Shown here in pieces: positions 8,552-17,428 of a stretch of DNA of 58,079 nt. Source of the stretch: Myxococcota bacterium (GTDB lineage: Bacteria > Myxococcota_A > Polyangia > Polyangiales > Houyiibacteriaceae); contig JAHDCI010000012.1 of assembly GCA_020629955.1 (NCBI GenBank), positions 1-58,079 of the forward strand, read 5' to 3'. Under the pieces are notes generated by a model. That model had not been told where the DNA came from. It was given only the letters and a program-made list of their open reading frames with translations, and searched no databases. Each line of letters opens with the position of its first letter. Positions within the stretch are counted from its first letter, which is position 1. The position numbers and the translations under genes are program-made.

Positions 8552-10288
8552 TCACTCGAATAGACCGACGCCTCTTAGGTCGGAGGCCATACCTGTCATG
8601 GAGCTATCGATATCGCTCGGCAGGCCCATCGCTGAAGTTGGCTCGACGCGCTGGCTCTGTGCACGAACTCGCTGCACGGCGTCGCTCGGCGAAACCATCT
8701 CGGAGGGGGGAGTCACCATCGCGGTTTCGACCATCGCGGTTTCGTTTGAACTCGCGCGCATCGTATTGCGTCGTCGGGGTCGCATCTCGGAGGTTGGTGC
8801 TGCCGCAACAGCGGGAGGGTCTGCGCTCTCTTCCTCATTTGCGACCAGCGCAATCTGCACCGTCTGGGACCCGGCTTGAACCTCAACGCGGATCGTTCCT
8901 TGAGCGTCTGCCGTTCGCGCAAGGATGTCGAGGCTCTCCCCCGAAGGCGCTTCGATTTCACAGGGCGTCGCGCCGCATCCCGGTCCGTTCTCGACAATGA
9001 CCGCTGCGCCATCGGTTGGAACGGTCACGATCCGAATGCGGCCCACCTCCGGTTCGTTCGTTTCGTCGGCTTCCGGCGTAGTCGTCGCAACGGGGGCTTC
9101 TTCATTTCGTTGCGTTCCGAAGTAGACGCCTACGCCGACGAGCAAAATGAGCGCCGCGACAATCGCAGCGATGAGCGGGGCTTTCGAAGAAGCTGGTGGT
9201 GCGGGAGCGGAGATATCCGGGCCGATCGAGAGCGCCGCAACCCTCGGAGCGGCGGTTGCCGGTGCCGAAGCGGCTTGACCGTACCCGTGAAGCGTCGGCG
9301 CGGTGACCCGGCCTTCGAGCGCTTCGGTCATGGCCTCCGCAAGCTCTTCCATTGTTTGGTAGCGTTGGTCGGCGGCTTTTGACAGAGCCTTCGCCAGCAC
9401 CAGTTCGAGCTCCTGGGTGCAGCGAACGTTTGCGTTCACCTCCCGAAGCGGAGGCGGTTCGTTAAAGGTGTGCTGCGTCAGGATGCCCATAAACGTATCC
9501 CCGACAAAAGGGACGCGGCCGGTGAGGCATTCGAAGAGAATCACGCCCAAGGCGTAAATATCGACTCGGTGATCGAGCTCTTTTCCGGAAGCCTGCTCCG
9601 GGGACATATATTCGGGCGTGCCGAAGATCATCCCGGTCTTTGTGAGCTTGCGGCCAGGGGCGCCCGGGGTCTCGATATCGCTCATCTTGGCGATTCCGAA
9701 ATCCACGATCTTCACGAAATCGGTGCTGTTGTTACGCTCGATCAGGAAGATATTCTCCGGCTTCATGTCACGGTGAACGATTCCCTTTGCGTGTGCGGCG
9801 CCGAGCGCGCGGCAGCATTGCACGAGGATATCGACGGCCCGTTCCATCGAAATAACGACCTCGCGGGCGAGAACGTTTGCGAGGTCTTCTCCTTCGAGAA
9901 ACTCCATCACGAAGTAGCTTTGGCCGGTGGGCGTGCTGCCGAAGTCGGAGATATCGACAATGTGCTGATGACCAATTCGCGAGGCGCTCTTCGCCTCCTG
10001 GCGGAAGCGTTCGACGACCTCTTCACGAGAGGAGAAGTCGTCGCGCAATACCTTCAGTGCGACGCGCTTTTCGATCACCGTGTGCATCGCCTCGTAGACG
10101 AGACCCATGCCACCTTCGCCGATGCGCCGCTTCACCAGGTATTTGTCGAAAGTCGCTCCAACGAGAGGATCCTGATTCTCGGGCTCCGCTTGAGTTTGCG
10201 AGGCGGTGATCAGGCGTGCGCCATCGAGCGGGCAGAAGACTTCTCCTCGCTCGTAGTCGCCTTTGCAAGTTGGGCAGATCTTATCCAC
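8552..10288 (-). CDS. Hanks-type Ser/Thr protein kinase with zinc-ribbon N-terminus
   Basis: This 578-residue kinase starts with a short zinc-ribbon-like segment (CPTC at 5-8 and FCPLDG at 18-23), common in myxobacterial kinases. The kinase domain (about 50-315) has the Gly loop GEGGMG, VALK lysine, HRDMKPEN catalytic loop, DFGIAKM and GTPEYMSPEQ activation segment. A Pro/Ala linker leads to a single membrane helix (about 370-392, IAAIVAALILLVGVGVYF). A PEGA-like periplasmic domain follows (TVPTDGAAVIVENGPGCGATPCEIEAP), then a Met/Ser-rich tail containing a TAMVETAMV repeat. It lies 102 bp downstream of the LysM gene on the same strand. It is likely an active transmembrane kinase; substrates are unknown. 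Confidence 0.94.
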   Translation of the reverse strand: MDKICPTCKGDYERGEVFCPLDGARLITASQTQAEPENQDPLVGATFDKYLVKRRIGEGGMGLVYEAMHTVIEKRVALKVLRDDFSSREEVVERFRQEAKSASRIGHQHIVDISDFGSTPTGQSYFVMEFLEGEDLANVLAREVVISMERAVDILVQCCRALGAAHAKGIVHRDMKPENIFLIERNNSTDFVKIVDFGIAKMSDIETPGAPGRKLTKTGMIFGTPEYMSPEQASGKELDHRVDIYALGVILFECLTGRVPFVGDTFMGILTQHTFNEPPPLREVNANVRCTQELELVLAKALSKAADQRYQTMEELAEAMTEALEGRVTAPTLHGYGQAASAPATAAPRVAALSIGPDISAPAPPASSKAPLIAAIVAALILLVGVGVYFGTQRNEEAPVATTTPEADETNEPEVGRIRIVTVPTDGAAVIVENGPGCGATPCEIEAPSGESLDILARTADAQGTIRVEVQAGSQTVQIALVANEEESADPPAVAAAPTSEMRPRRRNTMRASSNETAMVETAMVTPPSEMVSPSDAVQRVRAQSQRVEPTSAMGLPSDIDSSMTGMASDLRGVGLFE

Positions 10289-10390
10289 GGTGGTGCTCGT
10301 AAATTCCCCCGGAAAACCCCGAAAGGAATCTCCTGCAAGCTATCAAGCCGCGGTAGCGAGCGTCAATCTCACGACCCATCACTCCCTCAA

Positions 10391-11416
10391 TCACTGGGCA
10401 GCGTCGCTGGTATCGCTCTCGGAGGCGGGACGATCTTGTGCTTCCGCTTCCTCCGGCGCATCTTCCGTCGCGCTCTCTTGCGCTCGCTGCGCGTCGTGAA
10501 AGGCGCGCATGACGCGCGGCGAAGTGCGGGCGGAATCGAGTTCGAGATGCGGCTGCCGGGCGAGCGCGCCGCGGAAAGCGCTGACCGCGAGTTCCTGTTG
10601 TCCCAACGCGACAAAGCTGGTCCCAAGCTCGCGTTGAATGGTCACTTCCTGAGAGCCGGTGAGCACGCCCGTACCGAGGAGACGGTTGCCGAGCGCGATC
10701 GCTTCGGCGAAGCGGCCGGTCCGAACGAGTTCCTGAAGGGTGGGCAACTGTTCGTCGATCTCTGCCTGACGAACTCGCATCTGGCCTTCCTCCGGAGCTT
10801 GCCCGGTGGCTTCGCGAATGATCTCCCGCCCCTCGTCCGAGAGGACCAAATCGCTGAGTGGGATGAGCACGATCTGCCCTCGGGTCAGTCGGTTCATGCG
10901 GAGGGCATTAAAGCGACGCAGTCTTCGACTATGCTCGGCGCCTCGACCGAAGTACGCCTTCGCGATTCGGGGAACGTTCTCTCCTTGCGCGGCGACGTGC
11001 CGTAGCGGGTAGGGTACCAAGAGCTCCGCGCCTTCCGCCGGCTGCTCGGAGCTGCTGCCCTGATTCGCGTCCATGAGCACAAACGCGCGTCGTGGATCGC
11101 CGTAAAATCGTGTCGAAAGCTCCGCCCAGGTTTCTCCCGGTTGTACGCGGTGATATTGAACGTAGGGGATCTGAAGGCGCAGGCCGACCACGATCGGAGA
11201 GCCGCCTTGGGCCGTCAGTCCGTTTTCGGCGACGAGGATATTCTCTCGCCGGGGGTCGCCGTAATAGCGCTCGGCGATGGACGCGAGAGTTTCTCCTTCG
11301 CGAACGACATGTTGGTATCCGCCGTCCGCTTCGGCGCGCAGACTGAGCCCCAACGCGAGGGCGCAGAGTGCGCACCATCCGAGGAGCAAGCGATAGGAGC
11401 GGGCCGAAAGCGACAT
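10391..11416 (-). CDS. LysM repeat periplasmic protein
   Basis: This 341-residue exported protein has a signal peptide (LLLGWCALCALALGLSLRAEA). Three LysM-type repeats follow: HVVREGETLASIAERYYGD (about 36), HRVQPGETWAELSTRFYGD (about 88), and a more divergent HVAAQGENVPRIAKAYFG (about 140). LysM binds N-acetylglucosamine in peptidoglycan. The C-terminal third is helical and probably TPR-like (ELGTSFVALGQQELAVSAFRGALAR), ending in an acidic low-complexity tail. It lies between a palindromic repeat copy and the kinase gene on the same strand. A role in cell-wall attachment or sensing is inferred. Confidence 0.88.
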   Translation of the reverse strand: MSLSARSYRLLLGWCALCALALGLSLRAEADGGYQHVVREGETLASIAERYYGDPRRENILVAENGLTAQGGSPIVVGLRLQIPYVQYHRVQPGETWAELSTRFYGDPRRAFVLMDANQGSSSEQPAEGAELLVPYPLRHVAAQGENVPRIAKAYFGRGAEHSRRLRRFNALRMNRLTRGQIVLIPLSDLVLSDEGREIIREATGQAPEEGQMRVRQAEIDEQLPTLQELVRTGRFAEAIALGNRLLGTGVLTGSQEVTIQRELGTSFVALGQQELAVSAFRGALARQPHLELDSARTSPRVMRAFHDAQRAQESATEDAPEEAEAQDRPASESDTSDAAQ

Positions 11417-11505
11417 GCGCCGGATTCTACGTGAGCACGTTCAGATTTTTAAGGGAGAATCGACGTCTTCGCGGGATTTCGCATATCGCGACCCGCGCTG
11501 GGCTC

Positions 11506-11657
11506 GTACGTGATTCAAATCGCGAGAAGGAGCCTCTTCCCCCAGGAACGCCGATCCGAGCTTCGCTCTTCCTTCGATATACTCGGCATGTTCGATCGAA
11601 GCTCGCCTCGGCGCCCCTGACGAAAGATTTTCCCTTCTACCGATCTGATCCCCGCAC
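11506..11657 (-). repeat. Palindromic dispersed repeat, copy B (152 bp)
   Basis: This second copy is inverted relative to copy A and lies in the 253-bp gap between holB and the LysM gene. Read on the minus strand it begins GTGCGGGGATCAGAT and ends TTTGAATCACGTAC, matching copy A end to end except for a 6-nt deletion in the central loop. The rest of the gap holds nothing else that I recognise. Confidence 0.87.
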
Positions 11658-11669
11658 TATTGATGCGCG

Positions 11670-12668
11670 CTACAGGGTCTCGGAGCGCTCGCGAACGCCC
11701 GATCGAAGACGAAATACCAAACGTTCCATTGCCAGAAGAGGCTGCGCGTTGGCTTCGAGCTCACGGCGCGTATCTTCGATCATCGCTCCGCGAGCAGCAA
11801 ACGCCGCGGCCGGTTCCGATTGTGCGCGAGCAACCATCGAAGGCGCTTGAAAACGAGTCATCGATGAATCCCCACCTGCCGCGAGGACCGTGAGATCGCG
11901 GAAATAGGTTTGCAGGCACTCGAGCGCTAGCTCTCCATGCTCATGGTTCGCAAGGGTATCGGCCGCGTCGAGAAGCTTCCGCGGTCGATTGCCCGCAGCG
12001 GCGGCGTCGACTTCCTTCGCGAGTGCAAAGAGGGATTCGCCGAGCCCATCGGTTGCGAGGCCGATCGCGCGGTCTGCGCGACCTCTCGAAAGCGCGATCG
12101 CGGCGTCTCTTTCCGGACCCTCCGCAATTCCTTCACGCTCAAGAAGTTCTCTTAGTTCGACGTCGTTCAGACGTTCGAAGCGCACCAGTTGCGATCGGGA
12201 TCGGATCGTCGGGAGAAGCCTTTCGGGGCGCTCGCTGAGCAAAATAAACGTGACGCCGGCCCGCGGTTCTTCGAGCGTCTTGAGAAGCGCGTTGGCCGCT
12301 GCGGGGGCGCTCAGCGGAAGGGAGACATCCACCTCTGGCAAGATGATGAACGAGCGCTGTGCTTCGAAGGGCGCCGAGATCGCGTGCGGGAGGATCTCCT
12401 CTCGAACCGTTTGCACCTTTAGGTTGCGACGGCCGTCATCGCGCGGTCGAAAAATCCGTACGTCGGGATGATTGCCCGCCCGGATGCGCTTCTCCGCGGC
12501 TTCTCCGATGGAGGAGATCGCTAACTGAAGGGCAATGCGTTCCTTACCAACGCCGCTCGGGCCAACGAAGAGATAGGTGCCAGGCCATCGATTTTGAGTG
12601 AGGGCCCTTTCGAGAACCGATAGCGCTTCTTCTTGGCCAATGATCCCGGCGCGTAGCGATGCGGTCAT
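11670..12668 (-). CDS. holB: DNA polymerase III clamp-loader subunit delta-prime
   Basis: This 332-residue AAA+ protein matches clamp-loader delta-prime/HolB. It has GQEEALSVLERALTQNRWPGTYLFVG, a P-loop-like GPSGVGKE (36-43), LPEVDVSLPLSAPAAANALLKTLEEP and the sensor-1 region LLPTIRSRSQLVRF. The zinc-binding cysteines found in many delta-prime and tau subunits are absent, and the residue after the P-loop lysine is Glu, consistent with a subunit that does not hydrolyse ATP. The product would help load the beta clamp on DNA. The start ATG overlaps the stop of the TetR gene by four bases, so the two are translationally coupled. Thymidylate kinase, a common neighbour, is absent. Confidence 0.88.
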   Translation of the reverse strand: MTASLRAGIIGQEEALSVLERALTQNRWPGTYLFVGPSGVGKERIALQLAISSIGEAAEKRIRAGNHPDVRIFRPRDDGRRNLKVQTVREEILPHAISAPFEAQRSFIILPEVDVSLPLSAPAAANALLKTLEEPRAGVTFILLSERPERLLPTIRSRSQLVRFERLNDVELRELLEREGIAEGPERDAAIALSRGRADRAIGLATDGLGESLFALAKEVDAAAAGNRPRKLLDAADTLANHEHGELALECLQTYFRDLTVLAAGGDSSMTRFQAPSMVARAQSEPAAAFAARGAMIEDTRRELEANAQPLLAMERLVFRLRSGVRERSETL

Positions 12669-13270
12669 TTGGAGGGGCCGAACTCGATAAGGCTTGTGGC
12701 CATGGTCTCAATGGCGTCAGCGATCTCGGAAGCGACGAGCGCGTCTTCTTGAACGAAGGCTTGCATGACGAGCCCATCCAAAAGCCCGACGATGATTCGC
12801 GGCAGCACATCTAGCGAGACTTTCGTGCGCAGCCCAAGTGGGCTGAGATGGGCCGTGAGGTGGTCTCGAGCTTGGGTGGCGGCGCGCTCGTAGTACTCGG
12901 CAAGCTTCGGACGTAGGCTATCGTCGTAGAGAGATTGTGCCAGCAGATCCGCAACGACGAGCGCTTCGTCGCTCCGGCTCGCGCGAACTTCCCACAAGGC
13001 TTCGATCGAGGCCCGAAGCGAACTCATCGGGTCGCCACCGCTTGTCCAGGCCTCGATGGTACGGGCCTGAACTGCATCGAGCGCGGTTTGCAAAACCTCT
13101 TGGATGAGGGACTCCTTGCTCGGAAAGTGATAGTGCACCGCCCCTTTGCTCATGCCGGCCTCCCGGGCGATATCCAGCAAGCTCGTTCGCGCATACCCTT
13201 GACGCGCGAGGACCCGGATCGCGGATTGGACGATCTGTGAGGCGCTGAGTTCGGACTTTTTGTATCCCAT
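12665..13270 (-). CDS. TetR/AcrR family transcriptional regulator
   Basis: This 201-residue DNA-binding protein has a typical TetR N-terminal helix-turn-helix (residues about 10-55: IVQSAIRVLARQGYARTSL, DIAREAGMSKGAVHYHFPSKES) and an all-helical C-terminal ligand domain. I chose the ATG at 13270 (MGYKKSELS); the reading frame extends further upstream but without family support. The 3' end overlaps holB through ATGA. A 24-bp inverted repeat at 13516-13539, between this gene and the divergent TPR gene, could be its operator. The ligand is unknown. Confidence 0.92.
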   Translation of the reverse strand: MGYKKSELSASQIVQSAIRVLARQGYARTSLLDIAREAGMSKGAVHYHFPSKESLIQEVLQTALDAVQARTIEAWTSGGDPMSSLRASIEALWEVRASRSDEALVVADLLAQSLYDDSLRPKLAEYYERAATQARDHLTAHLSPLGLRTKVSLDVLPRIIVGLLDGLVMQAFVQEDALVASEIADAIETMATSLIEFGPSK

Positions 13271-13734
13271 CGTGAATGCGGCGAGCCGCAGCGGAACCAT
13301 GCCGATCGACGAGCGGGGGGTCAATGGTCCATCTGGCTTGGGGGCATTTCCCGAAGGTGCGAAATCGCGGCGCCGCTGATGGAGACACAGCAAAGCGCAT
13401 TTCGCATTCGATCGAAGATCGCGTTGAATCCGCCGTTTCTAGCGATTTTTGGGAAGAATCGAAGGAAGTGCTTTTCTTGGAAGATGCTCCTATCGCGCCA
13501 ACTTCGATTTCATCGAATAGTTTTGTAAATTGAACTATTTAGGGAGGCGTTGTCTTGCCGACTTGGGCAGAAGCGAGCGCTCGGATTCTTTCGAAGCACA
13601 GGGCGAGTGTGCTTCACCGTCCGAGATCTGTTCAGGCGCGTTTGAATGATCCGCCCAGCATGGTATCGCGGACGTCTTCTGCAGCCCGTGTCGAATATGA
13701 CGCGTCTTGGCTCGTCAGAGTCATTGGAGCCCCA
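13271..13734. other. Divergent intergenic region (464 bp)
   Basis: This is the region between the TetR gene (minus) and the TPR protein gene (plus). Its right half is markedly AT-richer than its surroundings and contains a perfect 7-bp inverted repeat, described separately. AGGGAGG at 13541-13547 precedes an in-frame TTG at 13555, which would extend the downstream protein by 60 residues. That extension lacks any recognisable feature, and the signal peptide begins at 13735. Confidence 0.6.
13516..13539. promoter_or_regulatory. Inverted repeat, candidate TetR operator
   Basis: AATAGTT and AACTATT form a perfect inverted repeat with a 10-bp spacer (TTGTAAATTG) in an AT-rich patch. TetR proteins usually bind palindromes of this size near their own gene. 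It lies 246 bp from the TetR start and about 195 bp from the divergent gene. The link to TetR is an inference from position. Confidence 0.4.
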
Positions 13735-15279
13735 ATGCACAGGACTACTCTTCTTTCTCTCGCCACTTCCGTTTTCCTCTTCGCGTCCATCAGCGCTTCT
13801 GCCCAAGATCGGCAGGTCGTCGCGCGGCTCGCGGAGCATGGCCAAATGTCGCGCCGTGAAGCTCGCGGCATCGCGCAGCAAATCGATCGGCATCTTGCGG
13901 CCAACGCGGCTCGCGGAGGGGGCGACTATGATTCGCTACGACAAGCCGCGAACCGCGCTCTCTTCGGACAGGCGGCCGGTCCTGGCGCTACTCGAGACGA
14001 GTTTAATCAACGCCTTGGGGCGGTTCTCCAGCGTCTTCAGCGAGGAATGGATGTCGCACTTTTGCAGGTGCTCTTTCAGCCCCGCCAGAATGGATCGATT
14101 CTCTGCGCCGCCGAATATGGCGTCACGGTAACCGCGTGCGACGCGCTGATCGCCGCTGCCGGTCAGTCTCCTTCGGTGTTGCCTTATCTCGCCCCAGACG
14201 ATGGTCGCGCGCTTACCCGTGCGATTCGAGGAGGCGGAGGCAGCGCTCGAGACGCGCGAGAGGCGACAAGCTCGCTGCGCGACGTTGTCCTTGGGGTTCC
14301 CCGCACGCTCTCCAATGATCGTCGTGGACGCGCTCTCCTCTCGCTACTGCAGGCTTGTCCGGGCGGAACGAACGATCGCGAATCGCAGGTAAGAGCGTGG
14401 CATGTTGGGCCCACCACCCACCTGGCCCAGTGCATCGCTCGTGAAGTGGCGCAGCACGGCGGAGTTCGAGCTGCGACCTATGTCCTGAACATGTCGACGG
14501 GAGCTGCTCAGGCGTTTCTTGAGTGGGGCGCGCCGGACACGATGAACCCTCAGGCTCAGACGCCCCCGCCTCCTCCGCGTCAGGCGCAGCCGCCGCGTCA
14601 AGCTCAGCCACCGCGGGCTCAGCCCCAGGTGAGCGCGGTATCTGCCCCCGAAGCGCTCCGGCAGCAGGCTCGGGCCCAGTTCCGCCTTGGGAATTTCTCG
14701 GCCGCGGCATCCGCGTATGAGGCTGCGGTGAACCTCGATCCAAACCATGCAGGCGCATGGGCCGGGGTCGGCGCTTCGAAAGCGCAACTTCGCGACTACG
14801 CGGGCGCGGTGCTCGCGTACCAGCGTGCATGCGAACTGGCCCCGAATAACGCGGGCTTCTTTGTTGCCCTCGGACGTTCCTTCGCGTCGAACAACCAGCA
14901 AGGTCCCGCGGTCGCTGCGCTCCAACAAGCCGTTCGTCTCGACCGTTCCAATCAGGCCGCGCGGGAAGGCCTGCGCGCGCTCGGGGGAGATGTTCCTCCT
15001 CCGCCGCTTCCCGAGGTTCCGCCGCGCGACTCCATCATCTCGACGCTTGCACCTCTGCAGGGCGGGCTTCAAGGCTGCGCGCCAACATATGAGGGGCAGG
15101 TCATCTTCTCCATCGCCATTACCGGCGAGACGGGCGAAGTCATCGCCGCGACTGCGGAGAACGTCGAGAATCCGAGCGATGCCGCGTGTTTTGAATCGGT
15201 TGTTCGCTCGGCGCAGTTCCCTCGCTTTACCCGTCCTGAGCTGACGATTCGTTACCCCTTTGCGCTGAGCGCCGAGTAG
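13735..15279 (+). CDS. Exported TPR protein with AgmX-like C-terminal domain
   Basis: This 514-residue envelope protein has a signal peptide (LLSLATSVFLFASISASAQ). A helical N-terminal region with several cysteines is followed by a Pro/Gln-rich linker (about 268-298, PPPPRQAQPPRQAQ). About three tetratricopeptide repeats occupy roughly 300-420 (FRLGNFSAAASAYEAAVNLDPNH, LRDYAGAVLAYQRACELAPNN). The C-terminal domain (about 440-510) resembles the AgmX/TonB-like C-terminal module: GQVIFSIAITGETGEV followed by two cysteines and FPRF. Such proteins occur in myxobacterial envelope and gliding machinery, but function here is unproven. ATG 13735 has GGAG at a proper distance. Confidence 0.8.
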   Translation: MHRTTLLSLATSVFLFASISASAQDRQVVARLAEHGQMSRREARGIAQQIDRHLAANAARGGGDYDSLRQAANRALFGQAAGPGATRDEFNQRLGAVLQRLQRGMDVALLQVLFQPRQNGSILCAAEYGVTVTACDALIAAAGQSPSVLPYLAPDDGRALTRAIRGGGGSARDAREATSSLRDVVLGVPRTLSNDRRGRALLSLLQACPGGTNDRESQVRAWHVGPTTHLAQCIAREVAQHGGVRAATYVLNMSTGAAQAFLEWGAPDTMNPQAQTPPPPPRQAQPPRQAQPPRAQPQVSAVSAPEALRQQARAQFRLGNFSAAASAYEAAVNLDPNHAGAWAGVGASKAQLRDYAGAVLAYQRACELAPNNAGFFVALGRSFASNNQQGPAVAALQQAVRLDRSNQAAREGLRALGGDVPPPPLPEVPPRDSIISTLAPLQGGLQGCAPTYEGQVIFSIAITGETGEVIAATAENVENPSDAACFESVVRSAQFPRFTRPELTIRYPFALSAE

Positions 15280-15302
15280 CCAAACGGATCGACCGAAACG
15301 CC

Positions 15303-15337
15303 CGATTGTAGGCACGGCGTCTACAATCGAGCGTTTT
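15303..15337 (+). terminator. Rho-independent terminator-like hairpin
   Basis: A perfect 9-bp stem (CGATTGTAG and CTACAATCG) with a 9-nt loop is followed by AGCGTTTTC. It begins 24 bp after the TPR gene stop. The T run is short, so strength is uncertain. Confidence 0.6.
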
Positions 15338-15484
15338 CACATTTAGAGTGTTTCCTCTACCAAACACCTTCTTTTTTCGAGTTGCCGGGCCCATCCGGCC
15401 TACGTTGGATTTCACACCCTCTACGCGGCATACCCCTTGCAGCATCCTTCACCGTTTCGTCTTCATACGTTAAGCTTCGTCACT

Positions 15485-16924
15485 ATGAGCCCAGCCCGCA
15501 TTCTCGTCGTCCTCACGCTGCTCGCGATCCCTACCTTAGGGCACGCCCAGCGGGCGGTAGTCATGAACTTCGGCGGCCCCGGTGGTTCTCAGGCTCGGAG
15601 CGCAGCGGTACGTGCGGCCTCTCGTTCGCTGCAGGTTGTCCCGCAAGGGCGCGCCGCTTCGGTCGGTAGCCCGAGCAGTCGGCAAGGTCGGCGCCAAATC
15701 GCGCGCGAACTAAACCTTGATTTTATCATCATGGGACGCGTGACGGGCCGCGGCCGAGGAGCGCATACCGAGATTACCGTCTTCGGATCGAACGGACGGG
15801 AGCTCGCCTCCGAGAATGCACGGCGGCCGATCGGTCAGGCGGGACGTGCGGATGTCACCCGAGCGACAAGCGCGGCGATTCGCACGGCTCAACGTCGAGG
15901 TGGCGGTCGGTCGAATCGCAGAGAGCGCGACAACGAGCGCCGCCGCGAGCGTGATGACGATGACGAGGACGAAGCCCGGGAAGAGCGTCGTCGACGTGCG
16001 CGAGAGCGGCGTGAGCGTGAAGAGGAGCGGCGCGAGGAAGCTGCCGAAGAACGCCGCGAGCGTCGCTCACGAGCGCGTGAGCGAGCGCGGGAGCGACGCG
16101 AAGAACGCGAGGAACGCGCTGAGCGCCGTCGCCGTCGCCGTCGGGATCGCGACGAGGATGAGTACGAAGACGATTACGAGGATGACGAATTTTCGGATTC
16201 CCGTCTCATTCCGAAGGTGATGATCCGTCTCGGTGTCGACGCACGTACGCGCGACGTCACCATCACGCTGACCGATAGCCGCCGGCGAAACTTTGAAGCT
16301 TCGCTCTACCCGGAAGTCACGGGCCGCATCGAGGCTCATCCTCTCATCGACCGTGACGCTGCGCTCCGTGGACTCTACCTGCAGCTTGATGTCGCATTTG
16401 CGGTGGGGCTGCGCACCCTTGAGACCGACCCGGCCAATCCAATGGGCGAACGACGCGAAATCGAGACGAACGCGTGGCGTTTCCTGGCGTCTCTTGGCTA
16501 TCTGATCCCGGCCGCGGAAGACCGCGTGCGAGTGGGTCTTTTGGTCGGCTTTGGGCATGACCGCTTCTCTCTCGCAGAGAACCAGACCTTGCCTTCCACG
16601 TCGTACAACACCGCGCGTATTGGCTTGGTTGGAAGCTTTGGCGCTTACGGTACGTTGATGCAGACGCGCCTCGATATCGGCTATCGGTTCCTTCTCGGGG
16701 CGGGCGACCTGAGCACGGCATTCGGCGAGACGACGACCGGTGGCGCGCTCGATGTCGGGCTCAGCCTCGGTGGGTTTGCGGATGTAGGCTTCTCCTACCA
16801 GCTCCGCTTCGGCTACTCCCGCTATTCCCTCCGTTTTGCAGGTCCCGCGACCGACTTCACGGCGACCAAGGGAACCGACTCCGCGGTAAATCTTGGCATT
16901 CAGCTTGGCTGGGCGTTCCACTAA
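15485..16924 (+). CDS. Outer-membrane beta-barrel protein with long charged-helix linker
   Basis: This 479-residue exported protein has three parts. A signal peptide (ILVVLTLLAIPTLGHA) leads to a small periplasmic domain (about 22-135, LDFIIMGRVTGRGRGAHTEITV) resembling FlgO/TolB-like lipoprotein domains. Next is an extremely Arg/Glu/Asp-rich stretch (about 138-238) with periodic RRERE, EERRE and RARERRE blocks, expected to form a single alpha helix, ending in an acidic DEDEYEDDYEDD run. Last is a C-terminal beta-barrel-like domain with alternating amphipathic strands ending in GWAFH. I place the start at 15485 because the signal peptide begins there. The architecture is unusual and its function is unknown. 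Confidence 0.78.
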   Translation: MSPARILVVLTLLAIPTLGHAQRAVVMNFGGPGGSQARSAAVRAASRSLQVVPQGRAASVGSPSSRQGRRQIARELNLDFIIMGRVTGRGRGAHTEITVFGSNGRELASENARRPIGQAGRADVTRATSAAIRTAQRRGGGRSNRRERDNERRRERDDDDEDEAREERRRRARERREREEERREEAAEERRERRSRARERARERREEREERAERRRRRRRDRDEDEYEDDYEDDEFSDSRLIPKVMIRLGVDARTRDVTITLTDSRRRNFEASLYPEVTGRIEAHPLIDRDAALRGLYLQLDVAFAVGLRTLETDPANPMGERREIETNAWRFLASLGYLIPAAEDRVRVGLLVGFGHDRFSLAENQTLPSTSYNTARIGLVGSFGAYGTLMQTRLDIGYRFLLGAGDLSTAFGETTTGGALDVGLSLGGFADVGFSYQLRFGYSRYSLRFAGPATDFTATKGTDSAVNLGIQLGWAFH

Positions 16925-17020
16925 CAACGTCGTTGAGACGAGCCGATCTTCGGCGTGTTGGTCTGACAGCAGAAGCTTGATGGCGTAGACAGCGCGCCCG
17001 GTTGACCGGAAGCGTCCGCT

Positions 17021-17428
17021 CTACCGGGCGTCGTCCTCGCGCATCGCTTTGAGTAGCGCTGCTTCCGCTTCGTCTCTGGAAGCATAAAGGTTCGCATCGG
17101 CGCCGTGGAGTACGCTCGTCGTGGAGATGCTGACCTTGGTCCGCGTATCCCCACCGAAACGGAATGAGCGCAGAGTGTGCTCCTCAAGGATAAGTGCGCG
17201 CCGCTCACCAAAGTAGGAACTCACCCGCGGGTGAACGGAAAGACCTGAGAGGTCGATGAGCAGCCAGACGCGCCGAGCTGAGATGGACCGAAACTCCGCA
17301 CGTACGACTCGTTCCCACCGGTCAATATCCTCGCGCGTATTCAGCACGACATCCCAGAACATCGCCTCCACGAATCCTTCGCGATGCCGAACGAAGCGAT
17401 GGCGTCCGGAGGAACTTTCCGGAATCAT
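17021..17428 (-). CDS. STAS-like small regulatory protein (distant paralogue)
   Basis: This 135-residue protein with no signal peptide has a mixed alpha/beta pattern: FWDVVLNTREDIDRWERVV, VWLLIDLSGLSVHP, TKVSISTTSVLHGADANLYASRDEAEAAL. Its length and strand order resemble the three STAS-like proteins at 52292-53708, especially the last strand leading to the S-D/E-E-A segment. Sequence identity is low, so the relationship is tentative. The ATG at 17428 has GGGGGG six bases upstream and overlaps the stop of a short upstream reading frame through ATGA. STAS-like proteins often regulate anti-sigma factors or transporters; no partner is visible here. Confidence 0.6.
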   Translation of the reverse strand: MIPESSSGRHRFVRHREGFVEAMFWDVVLNTREDIDRWERVVRAEFRSISARRVWLLIDLSGLSVHPRVSSYFGERRALILEEHTLRSFRFGGDTRTKVSISTTSVLHGADANLYASRDEAEAALLKAMREDDAR

